A program made the position numbers and the translations under genes. A DNA stretch of 64,000 bases from Achromobacter insolitus. Its GTDB lineage: Bacteria; Pseudomonadota; Gammaproteobacteria; Burkholderiales; Burkholderiaceae_B. The DNA is taken from the NCBI RefSeq assembly GCF_002209555.1, contig NZ_NJIF01000001.1:930001-994000 (forward strand), written 5' to 3'. Below are positions 52,295 to 60,711 of this stretch, piece by piece (the first letter of the stretch is position 1; each line of letters begins with the position of its first letter). The notes below the pieces were generated by a model. It had not been told where the DNA came from, searched no databases, and saw nothing but the letters and a program-made list of their open reading frames with translations.

Positions 52295-53398
52295 TCAGAA
52301 ACGGTGCGAAATGCCCGTGCCCACGCGCGTGGTGTGGGAATGAGCGGGGTCGAACTGGTCGTCCAGCGTGTAATTCGACGCATAGCCGGCAAAGGCATAC
52401 AGCGTCGTGCGAGGAGACAAGGTGTACGTATAGCCCAGAGTCATCACCTGCGCATTGCGCGCCGTCATGCCGTTGTCCCAATGCCAGTCCGGATGTGCCA
52501 GCGACCATTGCACCAGGACGGCGCCCGGCCCCACAGGCACACTGGCGCCCACCAGCCAGGCGTTGACCGTGCCGCCACGGACGAAAGCGGCGGGTCCCAG
52601 GCCCAGCCCCAAGCCGTCCGGGTCGCCACCATCCAGCCCGACATCGCCATTGCGCTGGCGCGACCACGCCAGGGACAGCTTCAGCACCTCGAAATCGTAA
52701 GAGGCGCCTAGCTGCACCGCCTGCGGCCGCCCATTGCTTCCCGGCGGGGCATCGGCCAGGCGCAACTGGTCCCAGGTGGCCACCGCCAGCAAAGGCCCGT
52801 CCTCATATTTCAGGCCCAGGCTGAGCGCGCGGTTGTTGCTGGCGGTGCCAAAATGGTCCTGGCCGTCGGCGTCGAAGGAATAGCCGATCCCGGCCTGGAA
52901 GCCGTGCCAGGCCGGCGTGTAGTAATTGACCAGGTTGCTGAACTGATAGTTGTCGGACGCCTTGAACGTGGCGCCCATGCCCATTTCCTTCCAGGACGCG
53001 ATTTCCAGCGAATTGCCGTAGACCTGCCCTATCGTATGTTGACGGCCTAACCGCAATTCGCCATAGCTGTCGTGCCCCAGGCCCACCCAGGCAGCGTAGT
53101 TGAAGTAGCGGTCGTCGTCGGCCCGCTTGCCGGACGAGGGATCGAAGCCGCTTTCCAACTGGAACCGGGCGTTCCATCCGCCGCCCATGTCTTCCTCCCC
53201 CGTCATGCCCCAGAGCGAGTCGGTCAGCCCGCCATTGAGCAACCCACTATGGCTGCCCTGTCCGGACACATTTGTGACGGCCACCCCCGCATCCACCACG
53301 CCGTACAGGGACACCCCCTGCACGGCGTCCGCGCCGCGCGCGGTCAGGGGAGAAATCAGGCCGGCCGCCAACAGTACGGCAAAAGTAGCGATTCTCAT
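52295..53398 (-). CDS. Gram-negative porin
   Basis: 367 residues. A signal peptide (ATFAVLLAAGLISPLTARG) is followed by VSLYGVVDAGVAVTN, GSRWGMTGEEDMGGGWNARFQLESGFDP-like text, FNYAAWVGLGHDSYGELRLGRQHTIGQVYG, TLYAFAGYASNY and the C-terminal GTGISHRF with the terminal Phe of outer-membrane proteins. It forms a trimeric beta-barrel for small solutes. CAGGAG precedes the ATG at 53398. Confidence 0.93.
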   Translation of the reverse strand: MRIATFAVLLAAGLISPLTARGADAVQGVSLYGVVDAGVAVTNVSGQGSHSGLLNGGLTDSLWGMTGEEDMGGGWNARFQLESGFDPSSGKRADDDRYFNYAAWVGLGHDSYGELRLGRQHTIGQVYGNSLEIASWKEMGMGATFKASDNYQFSNLVNYYTPAWHGFQAGIGYSFDADGQDHFGTASNNRALSLGLKYEDGPLLAVATWDQLRLADAPPGSNGRPQAVQLGASYDFEVLKLSLAWSRQRNGDVGLDGGDPDGLGLGLGPAAFVRGGTVNAWLVGASVPVGPGAVLVQWSLAHPDWHWDNGMTARNAQVMTLGYTYTLSPRTTLYAFAGYASNYTLDDQFDPAHSHTTRVGTGISHRF

Positions 53399-53423
53399 GC
53401 GTTTCTCCTGAAGGCGCGGCAAG

Positions 53424-56222
53424 CTATTGCCAGCCGTAGCGGCGGACCCAGATGCCCTTCAACAACTGCGTCAGCGTGCAATAGGCCAACAGGATGCCAG
53501 CCAGCCAAGGGAAGTAGCTCCACGGCAGCGCCTGCAGCTGGAGGTATTCGGCCAGCGGCGAGAACGGCAGCAGCAACCCCAGGGCAACGACCATCAGCGT
53601 CATGCCCATCAACGGCCAGGCGGCGCGGCTTTGCAGGAACGGGATCTTGCGTGTACGGATCATATGGACGATGAGCGTCTGCGACAACAGCCCCTCGACG
53701 AACCAGCCGGACTGGAACAGCGTCTGGTGCTCCGCGGTATTGGCCTGGAATACGTACCACATGAGCGCATAGGTGGCGATGTCGAACAGGGAACTGATCG
53801 GGCCGAAGAACACCATGAAGCGGCCAAGGCCGTCAGGATCCCATTGCTGCGGCTTTTTCAGCAATTCTTCGTCGACATTGTCGAACGGAATCGCCGTCTG
53901 GGAAATGTCGTACATCAAGTTCTGCACCAGCAGATGGATGGGCAGCATCGGCAGGAAAGGCAGGAAAGCGCTCGCCACCAGCACCGAAAAGACGTTGCCG
54001 AAGTTCGAGCTGGCCGTCATCTTCAGGTACTTGAGCATATTGCAGAAGGTCTTGCGGCCTTCGATGACGCCATCCTCCAGCACCATCAGGCTTTTTTCCA
54101 GCAGGATGATGTCGGCCGCCTCCTTGGAGATATCGACGGCCGAATCCACGGATATGCCCACGTCGGCCGCCCGCAGCGCCGGCGCATCATTGATGCCGTC
54201 GCCCATGAAGCCCACGGTATTGCCCTGAGCCCTGAGGCTGCGCACGATGCGCTCCTTGTGTGCCGGCGTGAGGCGCGCGAACACGTTGGCCTCGCGCACG
54301 GCCGCGGCCAGTTGCGTCTCGTCCATCGCCTCGATATCAGAACCCAGGTAGACCTTGCGCACCTCGAACCCCACCTCGCGGCAGACCTTCTGGGTCACCA
54401 GTTCCACGTCGCCGGTCAGCACTTTCACGTTGATGCCGGAATCCCTGAGCGCCTTGAGCGCGGGCGCGGTGGATTCCTTGGGCGGGTCCAGGAATGCGAT
54501 GTACCCCACCAGCACCAGATCGGATTCGTCCGCGACGCCGTAGGTTTGCTGCGTGGGCGGCAACTCCCTCACGCCCACGGCGATGACGCGCAGGCCGTCA
54601 CGGTTGAGGTCTGCCGTCACCTTGCGGATGTCCGCCCGGCGGGCATCGGTCAGCAGGTGTTCCTCGCTGCCCACGCGCAGCCGGGTGCAGACGGCCAGCA
54701 CCTCTTCCAGCGCCCCCTTGCAGATCAGTTCGTGGTGCTCGCGGCCGTTCTCGGTCTCGTTCACCACCACCGACATGCGCCGCCGGGAAAAGTCGAAGGG
54801 AATCTCGTCGACCTTGCGGTACTTCGCCGCCAGATCGAGTTTGCGTTCGACCTCGGCATGCTGCAGCACCGCCACGTCCAGCAGGTTCTTCAAGCCGGTC
54901 TGGTAGTAGCTGTTGAGATAGGCGTAGGCCAGCACGTCGTCGCTGCTGGTGCCGTATACGTCGGTGTGCCGCTCCAGCACGATGCGGTCCTGGGTCAGCG
55001 TGCCGGTCTTGTCCGTGCACAGCACGTTCATCGCGCCCAGGTTCTGGATCGCGTCCAGCCGCTTGACGACCACCTTGCGGCGCGACATGCGCACGGCGCC
55101 CTTGGCCAGCGTGGCCGTGACGATCATGGGCAGCATTTCGGGCGTCAGGCCCACGGCGATGGCCAGCGCAAACAACAACGCTTCCATCCAGTCGCCCTTG
55201 GTGAACCCATTGATCAGCATGACGATGGGCGCCATTACCAGCATGAACCGGATAAGCACCCAGCTCACGCGGTTGATGCCTTGCTGGAACTGGGTCCGCG
55301 CGCGGCTCGTCTGCGTGACGCGCCCGGCCAATTGACCGAAGTAGCTGCGAGTGCCGGTCGCCACCACCAGGGCGCTGCCGGAACCGCTGACGACATTGGT
55401 GCCCATGAACGCCATGTTCTCCAACTCGAGGGCATTGGCAGTCTCGAGACGCTGCGTCGCATATTTCTCGACGGGCAGCGACTCGCCCGTCAGCGCGGCT
55501 TGCGCGATGAACAGGTCCTTGGCCGCAAGGATGCGGCAATCGGCGGGAATCATGTCGCCCGCCGACAGCAACACCACGTCGCCCGGAACCAACTGCGCCA
55601 GCGGCACCTCGACCTGCCGCGAACCGCTGACGTGCAGCGCCACGCCGAAATAGCGGCGGGCATCGCCTTCGGCCTGGGTGGCCGGGTCGCTGCGCAGGAC
55701 GGTAGCGGTGTTTTGCACCATGGCCTTGAGCGCTTCGGCGGCGCGGCTGGAACGCTGTTCCTGCGCGAATCGCAATACGGTGGAAATGAGCACCATGGCC
55801 CCGATGATGAAAACCGCCATCCAGGATTGATCGTCCGGGACCGCCATGTGCACGTCGGTCAGCCAGGACAGCGCCGCCAGCGCGGTCAGCAGCAGGTTGA
55901 ACGGGTTGCGATAGGACAGCCAGAGGTGGGCATGCCAGGAAAGCGGCTTTTCATGGTCGACTTCATTGGCGCCGTAGCGTTCGCGGGCGGTCTGCGCCTG
56001 GGCCTCTGACAGCCCGCCACGGCTGCTGCCGAACAACGAGAACAAAGCGCCAAAATCCATGCGCGCCAGGTCCAGCATCTGGCGGTTGGCATGGCGAGCC
56101 GTGTCGGAGGAGGCGGCGGCGGCAGCCGCGCCCCGCTCGGGCATGGGTGAGCGGCGGAAGTGTCTAGCGGTATGGCGCAGGCCCGCCGCCGACGTAAAGA
56201 AGGACTTGAGAAACTTGAACAT
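53424..56222 (-). CDS. mgtA: Magnesium-importing P-type ATPase
   Basis: 932 residues, type P3B. It has VPGDVVLLSAGDMIPADCRIL (actuator), FLVMAPIV-type membrane helices, NVLCTDKTGTLTQD with the phosphorylated aspartate near residue 390, FMGDGINDAPALRAADVGISVD and the last membrane block LLLPFSPLAEYL. It imports Mg2+ at the inner membrane. The start at 56222 has GGAG upstream; the frame is open to 56462. A 330-base leader with a short DPEP-containing ORF and hairpins precedes it, and a free-standing MgtC-type ACT-like gene lies before that. Confidence 0.93.
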   Translation of the reverse strand: MFKFLKSFFTSAAGLRHTARHFRRSPMPERGAAAAAASSDTARHANRQMLDLARMDFGALFSLFGSSRGGLSEAQAQTARERYGANEVDHEKPLSWHAHLWLSYRNPFNLLLTALAALSWLTDVHMAVPDDQSWMAVFIIGAMVLISTVLRFAQEQRSSRAAEALKAMVQNTATVLRSDPATQAEGDARRYFGVALHVSGSRQVEVPLAQLVPGDVVLLSAGDMIPADCRILAAKDLFIAQAALTGESLPVEKYATQRLETANALELENMAFMGTNVVSGSGSALVVATGTRSYFGQLAGRVTQTSRARTQFQQGINRVSWVLIRFMLVMAPIVMLINGFTKGDWMEALLFALAIAVGLTPEMLPMIVTATLAKGAVRMSRRKVVVKRLDAIQNLGAMNVLCTDKTGTLTQDRIVLERHTDVYGTSSDDVLAYAYLNSYYQTGLKNLLDVAVLQHAEVERKLDLAAKYRKVDEIPFDFSRRRMSVVVNETENGREHHELICKGALEEVLAVCTRLRVGSEEHLLTDARRADIRKVTADLNRDGLRVIAVGVRELPPTQQTYGVADESDLVLVGYIAFLDPPKESTAPALKALRDSGINVKVLTGDVELVTQKVCREVGFEVRKVYLGSDIEAMDETQLAAAVREANVFARLTPAHKERIVRSLRAQGNTVGFMGDGINDAPALRAADVGISVDSAVDISKEAADIILLEKSLMVLEDGVIEGRKTFCNMLKYLKMTASSNFGNVFSVLVASAFLPFLPMLPIHLLVQNLMYDISQTAIPFDNVDEELLKKPQQWDPDGLGRFMVFFGPISSLFDIATYALMWYVFQANTAEHQTLFQSGWFVEGLLSQTLIVHMIRTRKIPFLQSRAAWPLMGMTLMVVALGLLLPFSPLAEYLQLQALPWSYFPWLAGILLAYCTLTQLLKGIWVRRYGWQ

Positions 56223-56272
56223 CGGAGTGCTCCGGTTATACGTGTAGTTGTCGGAGACACGGACCACCCTGC

Positions 56273-56304
56273 CCTGCTGCCGCCCACGCGCGGGCAGCAG
56301 CAGG
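56273..56304 (-). promoter_or_regulatory. Long hairpin in the mgtA leader
   Basis: CCTGCTGC and GCAGCAGG flank a partly paired GC-rich centre, about 50 bases before the mgtA start. It could hide or expose the mgtA ribosome site or mark a termination zone. Confidence 0.45.
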
Positions 56305-56524
56305 CCGCGGCTTTCGCTCAGAAAGCCGTCAAACCGCCGCTTACGGGCGTGCGCAGGCACCGGGGCAATGTTGCCGGTATCCGGATCGCATGGAAATGCG
56401 CCGGGTGCGGAAAACGGAAGGGAGCTAGCGAAGGAACCGATACCGGCGGCGAGGGCGCACAAGACGTGGGCCAGGCCGGGGATTCCAGGCTGCGGACTCC
56501 GTACGGGCCAGGATGACTATCCCG

Positions 56525-56551
56525 CCTGTCGGTTCGCAGCGAATAGACAGG
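56525..56551 (-). promoter_or_regulatory. Hairpin directly after the mgtA leader ORF
   Basis: CCTGTC/GACAGG with an inner TTCG/CGAA stem begins one base after the leader-ORF stop, a place where a stalled or released ribosome would change its folding. Confidence 0.5.
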
Positions 56552-56617
56552 TCAGGCAGGCATGCCGGCGCCGCGCACTGGGCGCAATCGAGGCTCGGGG
56601 TCTAAGGCACTGGGCAT
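56552..56617 (-). CDS. mgtL-like leader peptide with DPEP motif
   Basis: A 21-codon ORF begins MPSALDPEPRLRPV and ends at TGA 56552. It has an excellent ribosome site (CAGGAGAGATC just before the ATG), better than many full genes here. In enterobacteria the mgtL leader (MEPDPTPLPRRR) uses alternating acidic and proline residues to make ribosomes drop off when Mg2+ is low, which switches on mgtA. The DPEP here, with arginines and a proline after it, and the position 330 bases before mgtA fit the same logic. Translation and function are inferred. Confidence 0.6.
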   Translation of the reverse strand: MPSALDPEPRLRPVRGAGMPA

Positions 56618-56645
56618 GATCTCTCCTGGGGAAGAAAGGGCGGCT

Positions 56646-56987
56646 TCAGGCCAGCGCGGCCTGCGCGGCTTGGGCGCCGAAATGCACGTGACGCACGGCG
56701 GGATTGGCGCTCAGGCGGCGCGCCTGCGACATCAGTTCGCCCCGCAGCTCCGGGGGGCAATTGACGGTGATGCAGGCGGACGCCATGCCAGGATCCCGGC
56801 CCTGGTCGATCTGTACTTGCGAGACGTCCAGGCCGGCGGCGCTGAAGTCCAGGCAGATCTGCTTGCGCAAGGCGCCCAGCTCGTCGCGCGGACAGATGAC
56901 CGTCAAGCGCGATGTGCCGCGGCGGCGGCTCAGGGCGGCAGAACGGTCCACGCCGGCGCGGCGCAGGAACAAGTCGAAGAAACGCAT
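56646..56987 (-). CDS. Small protein resembling the C-terminal ACT-like domain of MgtC
   Basis: 113 residues, no signal peptide. RLTVICPRDELGALRKQICLDFSAAGLDVSQVQIDQGRDPGMASACITVNCPPELRGELMSQARRLSANPAVRHVHFG shows the alternating strand-helix pattern, a late VNCPPEL...L...V..V segment and ending like the cytoplasmic domain of MgtC/SapB proteins, but the membrane part is missing. The start at 56987 has GGAGG five bases upstream. Its stop is 28 bases before the leader ORF of mgtA, so both are probably on one transcript. A regulatory partner of MgtA is a reasonable inference. Confidence 0.6.
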   Translation of the reverse strand: MRFFDLFLRRAGVDRSAALSRRRGTSRLTVICPRDELGALRKQICLDFSAAGLDVSQVQIDQGRDPGMASACITVNCPPELRGELMSQARRLSANPAVRHVHFGAQAAQAALA

Positions 56988-57195
56988 AACGACCTCCATT
57001 GCAAGAATGGGGAGCGTGATCGCGAATACGCGCGCACCTCCGCTGCGTTCAGCGGACAGGCACGAAAAACGTGCACGAACGCGGACGCTGCGACTGGCGG
57101 CGGTTCTGGCGGTTTATGTTGGGGAGGTTCCCGGCAAGCCGCTGGCTTGCGCGATTGCCCGGGCGTGAGCCTGGAGCTTGGGATACAACCGCAAC

Positions 57196-57245
57196 CTGTT
57201 CAACAGGCTGCGGCAGACGGAGTTCTGCGTGGACCTGTTAAACAG
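57196..57245. promoter_or_regulatory. Two CTGTT-N-AACAG palindromes in the ACT-gene/mgtA leader
   Basis: CTGTTCAACAG (57196-57206) and CTGTTAAACAG (57235-57245) have perfect 5-bp arms and centres 39 bases apart, in the 440-base gap downstream of the promoter at 57324. They may be operator sites; a GCAAGCC/GGCTTGC hairpin lies a little further on (57134-57150). Confidence 0.45.
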
Positions 57246-57323
57246 CGACGTCGATGCAAGATCGACAACTTTCGCCGGAATCGGTATTCACGAAGACTGC
57301 TCCTGGGATGGATAACAGGCAGG

Positions 57324-57352
57324 ATTTTACGCGGGTTTCCACTTATGGACAA
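57324..57352 (-). promoter_or_regulatory. Sigma-70-like promoter of the ACT-domain gene and mgtA
   Basis: On the minus strand TTGTCC (57347-57352) and TAAAAT (57324-57329) are 17 bases apart, giving a leader of about 330 bases before the ACT-domain gene. No other good promoter was seen in the gap. Confidence 0.55.
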
Positions 57353-57385
57353 GGTTTTTGCCACGAAATCTGGCTTGATCGTGGC

Positions 57386-57414
57386 AAAACCGGCTGGGGC
57401 CGAAGCCCCCCAGC
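57386..57414 (-). terminator. Probable terminator of the cation antiporter gene
   Basis: On the minus strand GCTGGGG and CCCCAGC pair, followed by CGGTTTTG, 13 bases after the stop. The T run is short. Confidence 0.5.
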
Positions 57415-57426
57415 GCAACGTGCCGC

Positions 57427-58431
57427 TCAAACGTAGAAATGCCAGCCCAGATAGGCGGCGAACACGGCATACAGGCCGCCCACCGCCGACAAGGCCGGCA
57501 CGCTCATGACCGAACGGCGGAAGCGCAGCCACAGCAGGCCGATCGAGAGCATGGTGAACAGGCCCGCCGCGAGCAGAGGGCCGTCCAGCAACCACGGCGT
57601 CATGAAGATGCCCAGCGCGCTGGGGATAGTTGCCTGGATCATCATGGCGCCCGAAATGTTGGCCAGCGCCAGCCGCTCCTTGCCCTGGCGGACCCAGATC
57701 AGTGCATTCATGATTTCCGGCAACTCGGTCGCGACCGGCGCCAGCAACAACGCCGCGACGTGGGGCGACGCGCCCATGGCCACGCCCAGCACTTCAATCT
57801 GATTCACGAACACGTGCGAAGCCCCGGCGATCACGACCAAGGCCATGACGGTCTGCGCCACCGACCAGAACATCGTCGGGTTTTCGTCGCGGGGGCGCAG
57901 CTTGAGCGGCTCGAGATCCTCGCTGTCCAGGCTCTCTTCGTCGTTGCTGAGCTCGCGCTTGACGTAGAGACCGTAGGTGGCCAGGAACAGGATGCCCAGC
58001 CAAGGCTTCCAGGCGAAGGCCAGCAGGCCCAGGCCGACCTTGAAAATGAAGATGCCCATGAACCAGGCCTGGTCGCGGGCCAGCCGGCGCTGGTCCGCGT
58101 TGATACAGGCCGCCTGCGGGGCCCGGGCGCGGCGCGAGCGCCAAAGGGTCAGGCCGACCACCGCATAAGCCAGCGTGGCCAGCACCAGCGGGCCGCCCAT
58201 GGCGGCGCCAACGCCTATGTCTTTTTGCTCTGGGGTGTCGCCGAAGACCACGGCCATGAAGGTCACGGCACTTTCCGGCAAGGCGGTGCCGAAGGCGGCG
58301 AGCACAGTACCGGTCGCAGTGGCGCCAAGCTGGAAGCGATGACCGACCCATTCAACGCCGTTCACGAAGAACTCACAGGCGAAGTAGATCACTGCCGCAG
58401 ACAGGAAAAACAGGAACAGGGTGAGAAACAT
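57427..58431 (-). CDS. CaCA-family sodium/calcium-type cation antiporter
   Basis: 334 residues, ten to eleven membrane helices in two halves. The duplicated family motif appears as ATGTVLAAFGTALPESAVTFMAVVFG in the first half and MGASPHVAALLLAPVATELPEIMNALIW in the second, each with the acidic residue used for cation binding. A charged loop (NDEESLDSEDLEPLKLRPRDE) joins them. Family members exchange Ca2+, K+ or Na+. The yybP-ykoY riboswitch in its leader argues that manganese is a physiological substrate or signal. Confidence 0.88.
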   Translation of the reverse strand: MFLTLFLFFLSAAVIYFACEFFVNGVEWVGHRFQLGATATGTVLAAFGTALPESAVTFMAVVFGDTPEQKDIGVGAAMGGPLVLATLAYAVVGLTLWRSRRARAPQAACINADQRRLARDQAWFMGIFIFKVGLGLLAFAWKPWLGILFLATYGLYVKRELSNDEESLDSEDLEPLKLRPRDENPTMFWSVAQTVMALVVIAGASHVFVNQIEVLGVAMGASPHVAALLLAPVATELPEIMNALIWVRQGKERLALANISGAMMIQATIPSALGIFMTPWLLDGPLLAAGLFTMLSIGLLWLRFRRSVMSVPALSAVGGLYAVFAAYLGWHFYV

Positions 58432-58471
58432 ATAGGCGAGCCGGACGAGCAGAAACCAATTGGCGCGACGT

Positions 58472-58675
58472 CGCGGCTCGCCCGGCCAAGGGTGAACGCA
58501 ACGCGGCCAAAGGTCTCGCCTGGCTGCTCCATGCGGCGGGCGTGCCGCAGCGCATGGATACCGCTAGCGCCATGGAGTTCTAGCGGCTGCTCCGCAGCGC
58601 TGAACCACCAAGTCTGTTGACGCTAGCTCCTTTGAGGGGACAAAGGATGGCTACTCCCCAATGACAGAGCCGCGA
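58472..58675 (-). ncRNA. yybP-ykoY manganese riboswitch
   Basis: Read on the minus strand from 58675: the P1 5' strand CGCGGCTC, then GGGGAGTAGC (58651-58660), CGTCAACAGACTTGGTGG (58605-58622), GGCGAGACCTTTGGCC (about 58504-58519) and the P1 3' strand GAGCCGCG (58472-58479), which pairs exactly over 8 bases with the 5' strand. These are the hallmark pieces of the Mn2+-sensing yybP-ykoY family. CGGCTCGCC at 58435-58443, just before the antiporter ATG, is complementary over 9 bases to GGCGAGCCG (58474-58482) inside the P1 region, so ligand-bound P1 and a start-blocking stem exclude each other. This predicts translational activation by Mn2+. Confidence 0.9.
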
Positions 58676-58800
58676 TTGTAGCAGCTTGCCCGAAGCGGTC
58701 CAGCGGATTCGGCGTGGCCTGCACGGGGTGTCGTATCCGAGGGATGGCAGGTAAAGTAAACGGCATCATCACCTTGCCGGGGTTCGCGCCCCACTCCGCC

Positions 58801-60144
58801 ATGAGCCTGCCTCCCGAAGACATCGCCCCTTACGCCGCGCGGCGCCAACGCCTGATGGAGCAGATGCGCGCCGATGGAGGCGGCATTGCGATCCTGGCGA
58901 CCGCACCGGAAGCCACTCGCAACCGAGACGCCGAATACCCCTATCGGCATGACAGCGATTTTTTCTACCTGACCGGGTTCACCGAACCCGGCGCCTGGCT
59001 GGTGCTGATCGCGGGAGCGACCGACCGCTCGGTGCTCTTCTGCCGCCCACGCCACATCGAGCATGAAATCTGGGAGGGCAAGCGTTTCGGCCCCGAGGCG
59101 GCGGCGGCGCATTTCGGCTTTGACGACGCCCATCCGCTCGATGCGCTGGACGAGCTGATGCCTGCGCTGCTGCAGGACCACGCCACCCTGTACGCGCCCT
59201 TGGCCAGCGACAAGCGCAACGACGGCCGCCTGCACCGCTGGCTGGCCGCGGCGCGCGAGGCCAGCCGTGGCGGCCATGCTCCCCCCTCCCGCCAACAGGA
59301 CATCCGGCCCCTGCTGGCCGAAATGCGGTTGATCAAGGACGCCAGCGAAATTGCCGCAATGCGGCGGGCGGCCAAGATTTCCGCGGGCGCCCACGTGCGC
59401 GCCATGCGCGTCGCCCGCCCCGGCATGCGCGAATACGAGATCGAGGCCGAACTGCTGTACGAATTCCGCCGCCATGGCGCGCAGTCGGTGGCCTACAACA
59501 GCATCGTCGCAGCGGGCGCGAACGCCTGCGTGCTGCACTACCCGGCCGGCGAGGCCGTGCTGCGCGACGGTGACCTGGTCCTGATCGACGCGGGCTGCGA
59601 AGTCGACAGCTATGCCAGCGACATCACCCGGACCTTTCCCGTGAACGGCCGCTACAGCGGCCCGCAGCGCGCGCTGTACGACCTGACGGTGGCGGCCCAG
59701 GACGCCGCCGCCCAGGCCACCGCGCCCGGCCGCAGTTTCAACGACGGCCATCAGGCCGCCCTGCGCGTGCTGGCGCAAGGCATGCTGGACCTGAAGCTCT
59801 TGAAAGGTTCGTTGGACGGCGTGCTGGAATCCGGCGACTACAGCCGTTTCTACATGCACCGCACGGGCCACTGGCTGGGCCTGGACGTGCACGACGTGGG
59901 CGACTACCGCCAGCCCGGCGCGGCCCATGGCGCCGAACGCCCCTGGCGCAGGCTGGAAGCCGGGATGATGCTGACGATCGAACCGGGCATCTATGTGCGG
60001 CCCGCCGATGATGTACCCGAGGCGTACTGGAACATCGGCATCCGTACCGAAGACGACGCGCTGGTCACGGACGAGGGCTGCGAGCTCATCACCCGGGGAG
60101 TCCCCGTGCAGGCTGGGGAAATCGAAGCGCTGATGCGCGAATAG
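58801..60144 (+). CDS. pepP: Xaa-Pro aminopeptidase
   Basis: 447 residues. The N-terminal aminopeptidase P domain has YPYRHDSDFFYLTGFTEPGAWLVL; the catalytic pita-bread domain has VAYNSIVAAGANACVLHY, LIDAGCEVDSYASDITRTFPVNG with two metal aspartates, MHRTGHWLGLDVHDVG with the histidine, MLTIEPGIYV and TEDDALVTDEGCE with the glutamates. It removes N-terminal residues before proline using two Mn2+ ions. The start at 58801 fits the family; the frame is open to 58714. ubiH follows, as in E. coli, with one small gene between on the other strand. Confidence 0.96.
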   Translation: MSLPPEDIAPYAARRQRLMEQMRADGGGIAILATAPEATRNRDAEYPYRHDSDFFYLTGFTEPGAWLVLIAGATDRSVLFCRPRHIEHEIWEGKRFGPEAAAAHFGFDDAHPLDALDELMPALLQDHATLYAPLASDKRNDGRLHRWLAAAREASRGGHAPPSRQQDIRPLLAEMRLIKDASEIAAMRRAAKISAGAHVRAMRVARPGMREYEIEAELLYEFRRHGAQSVAYNSIVAAGANACVLHYPAGEAVLRDGDLVLIDAGCEVDSYASDITRTFPVNGRYSGPQRALYDLTVAAQDAAAQATAPGRSFNDGHQAALRVLAQGMLDLKLLKGSLDGVLESGDYSRFYMHRTGHWLGLDVHDVGDYRQPGAAHGAERPWRRLEAGMMLTIEPGIYVRPADDVPEAYWNIGIRTEDDALVTDEGCELITRGVPVQAGEIEALMRE

Positions 60145-60167
60145 GATCGCGGCGCGGCAGGCGCGCG

Positions 60168-60632
60168 CTAGAACACGTAGCCGTCCAGCCAGCCCATGGC
60201 GATCCAGGTGTAGACCACCACCATGGCGATGGCAAACATGGAGACAATGGCGCCGACCAGGCAGGCCAGGATGGCGACCAGCACCGGTCCCCAGCCGGTC
60301 CGCGTGGGTCGGCCCAGGCCGGCGTTGTAGAGGCGGTCAAATTTCTCGTCCGGCATCAGCGAAAACACCGCGCTTTCGATGAAGCCGTCGATCATGGGAA
60401 TGAACAGCAGGAAGAATGCCGGGTTGTCGTACCAGACGGGATAGAAGCGCACCGCGCAGAACAGGCTGATGAGCGCCAACGCGGTCACCAGCCAGGCGTG
60501 GCGCCGACCCAGATACCACCAGTGCGCGCCTACCGCGCCGAACAGGCAGGCCAGCAGGCCCACTGTGACTTTGCCGCGCGGACGGCGGGCGGGAGCGGCG
60601 GACAGCGGGGAGGAAGCCTGGAGCTGCGTCAT
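60168..60632 (-). CDS. TM2-domain membrane protein
   Basis: 154 residues. GLLACLFGAVGAHWWYLGRRHAWLVTALALISLF is a TM2-type helix pair (G..G.H.FY.G), followed by two more membrane segments ending VVVYTWIAMGWLDGYVF. The N-terminal 30 residues are Ala/Pro-rich and cytoplasmic. Function unknown. It lies antisense between pepP and ubiH. Confidence 0.85.
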   Translation of the reverse strand: MTQLQASSPLSAAPARRPRGKVTVGLLACLFGAVGAHWWYLGRRHAWLVTALALISLFCAVRFYPVWYDNPAFFLLFIPMIDGFIESAVFSLMPDEKFDRLYNAGLGRPTRTGWGPVLVAILACLVGAIVSMFAIAMVVVYTWIAMGWLDGYVF

Positions 60633-60711
60633 GTCGGTCGACCGGAAAAAGGACCACGGCGCCAAGAAGCGCCGGCTGCTGCGGATTGTAGTGGACGGTT
60701 AAAATCCGGTC

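Noticed and set aside
53427..56009. A very long open frame antisense to mgtA, and similar ones antisense to the flavoprotein, autotransporter and antiporter genes
   Set aside because: High GC leaves antisense frames open; their translations are rich in Arg, His, Ala and Gln and show no domains, while the sense frames give clear families.
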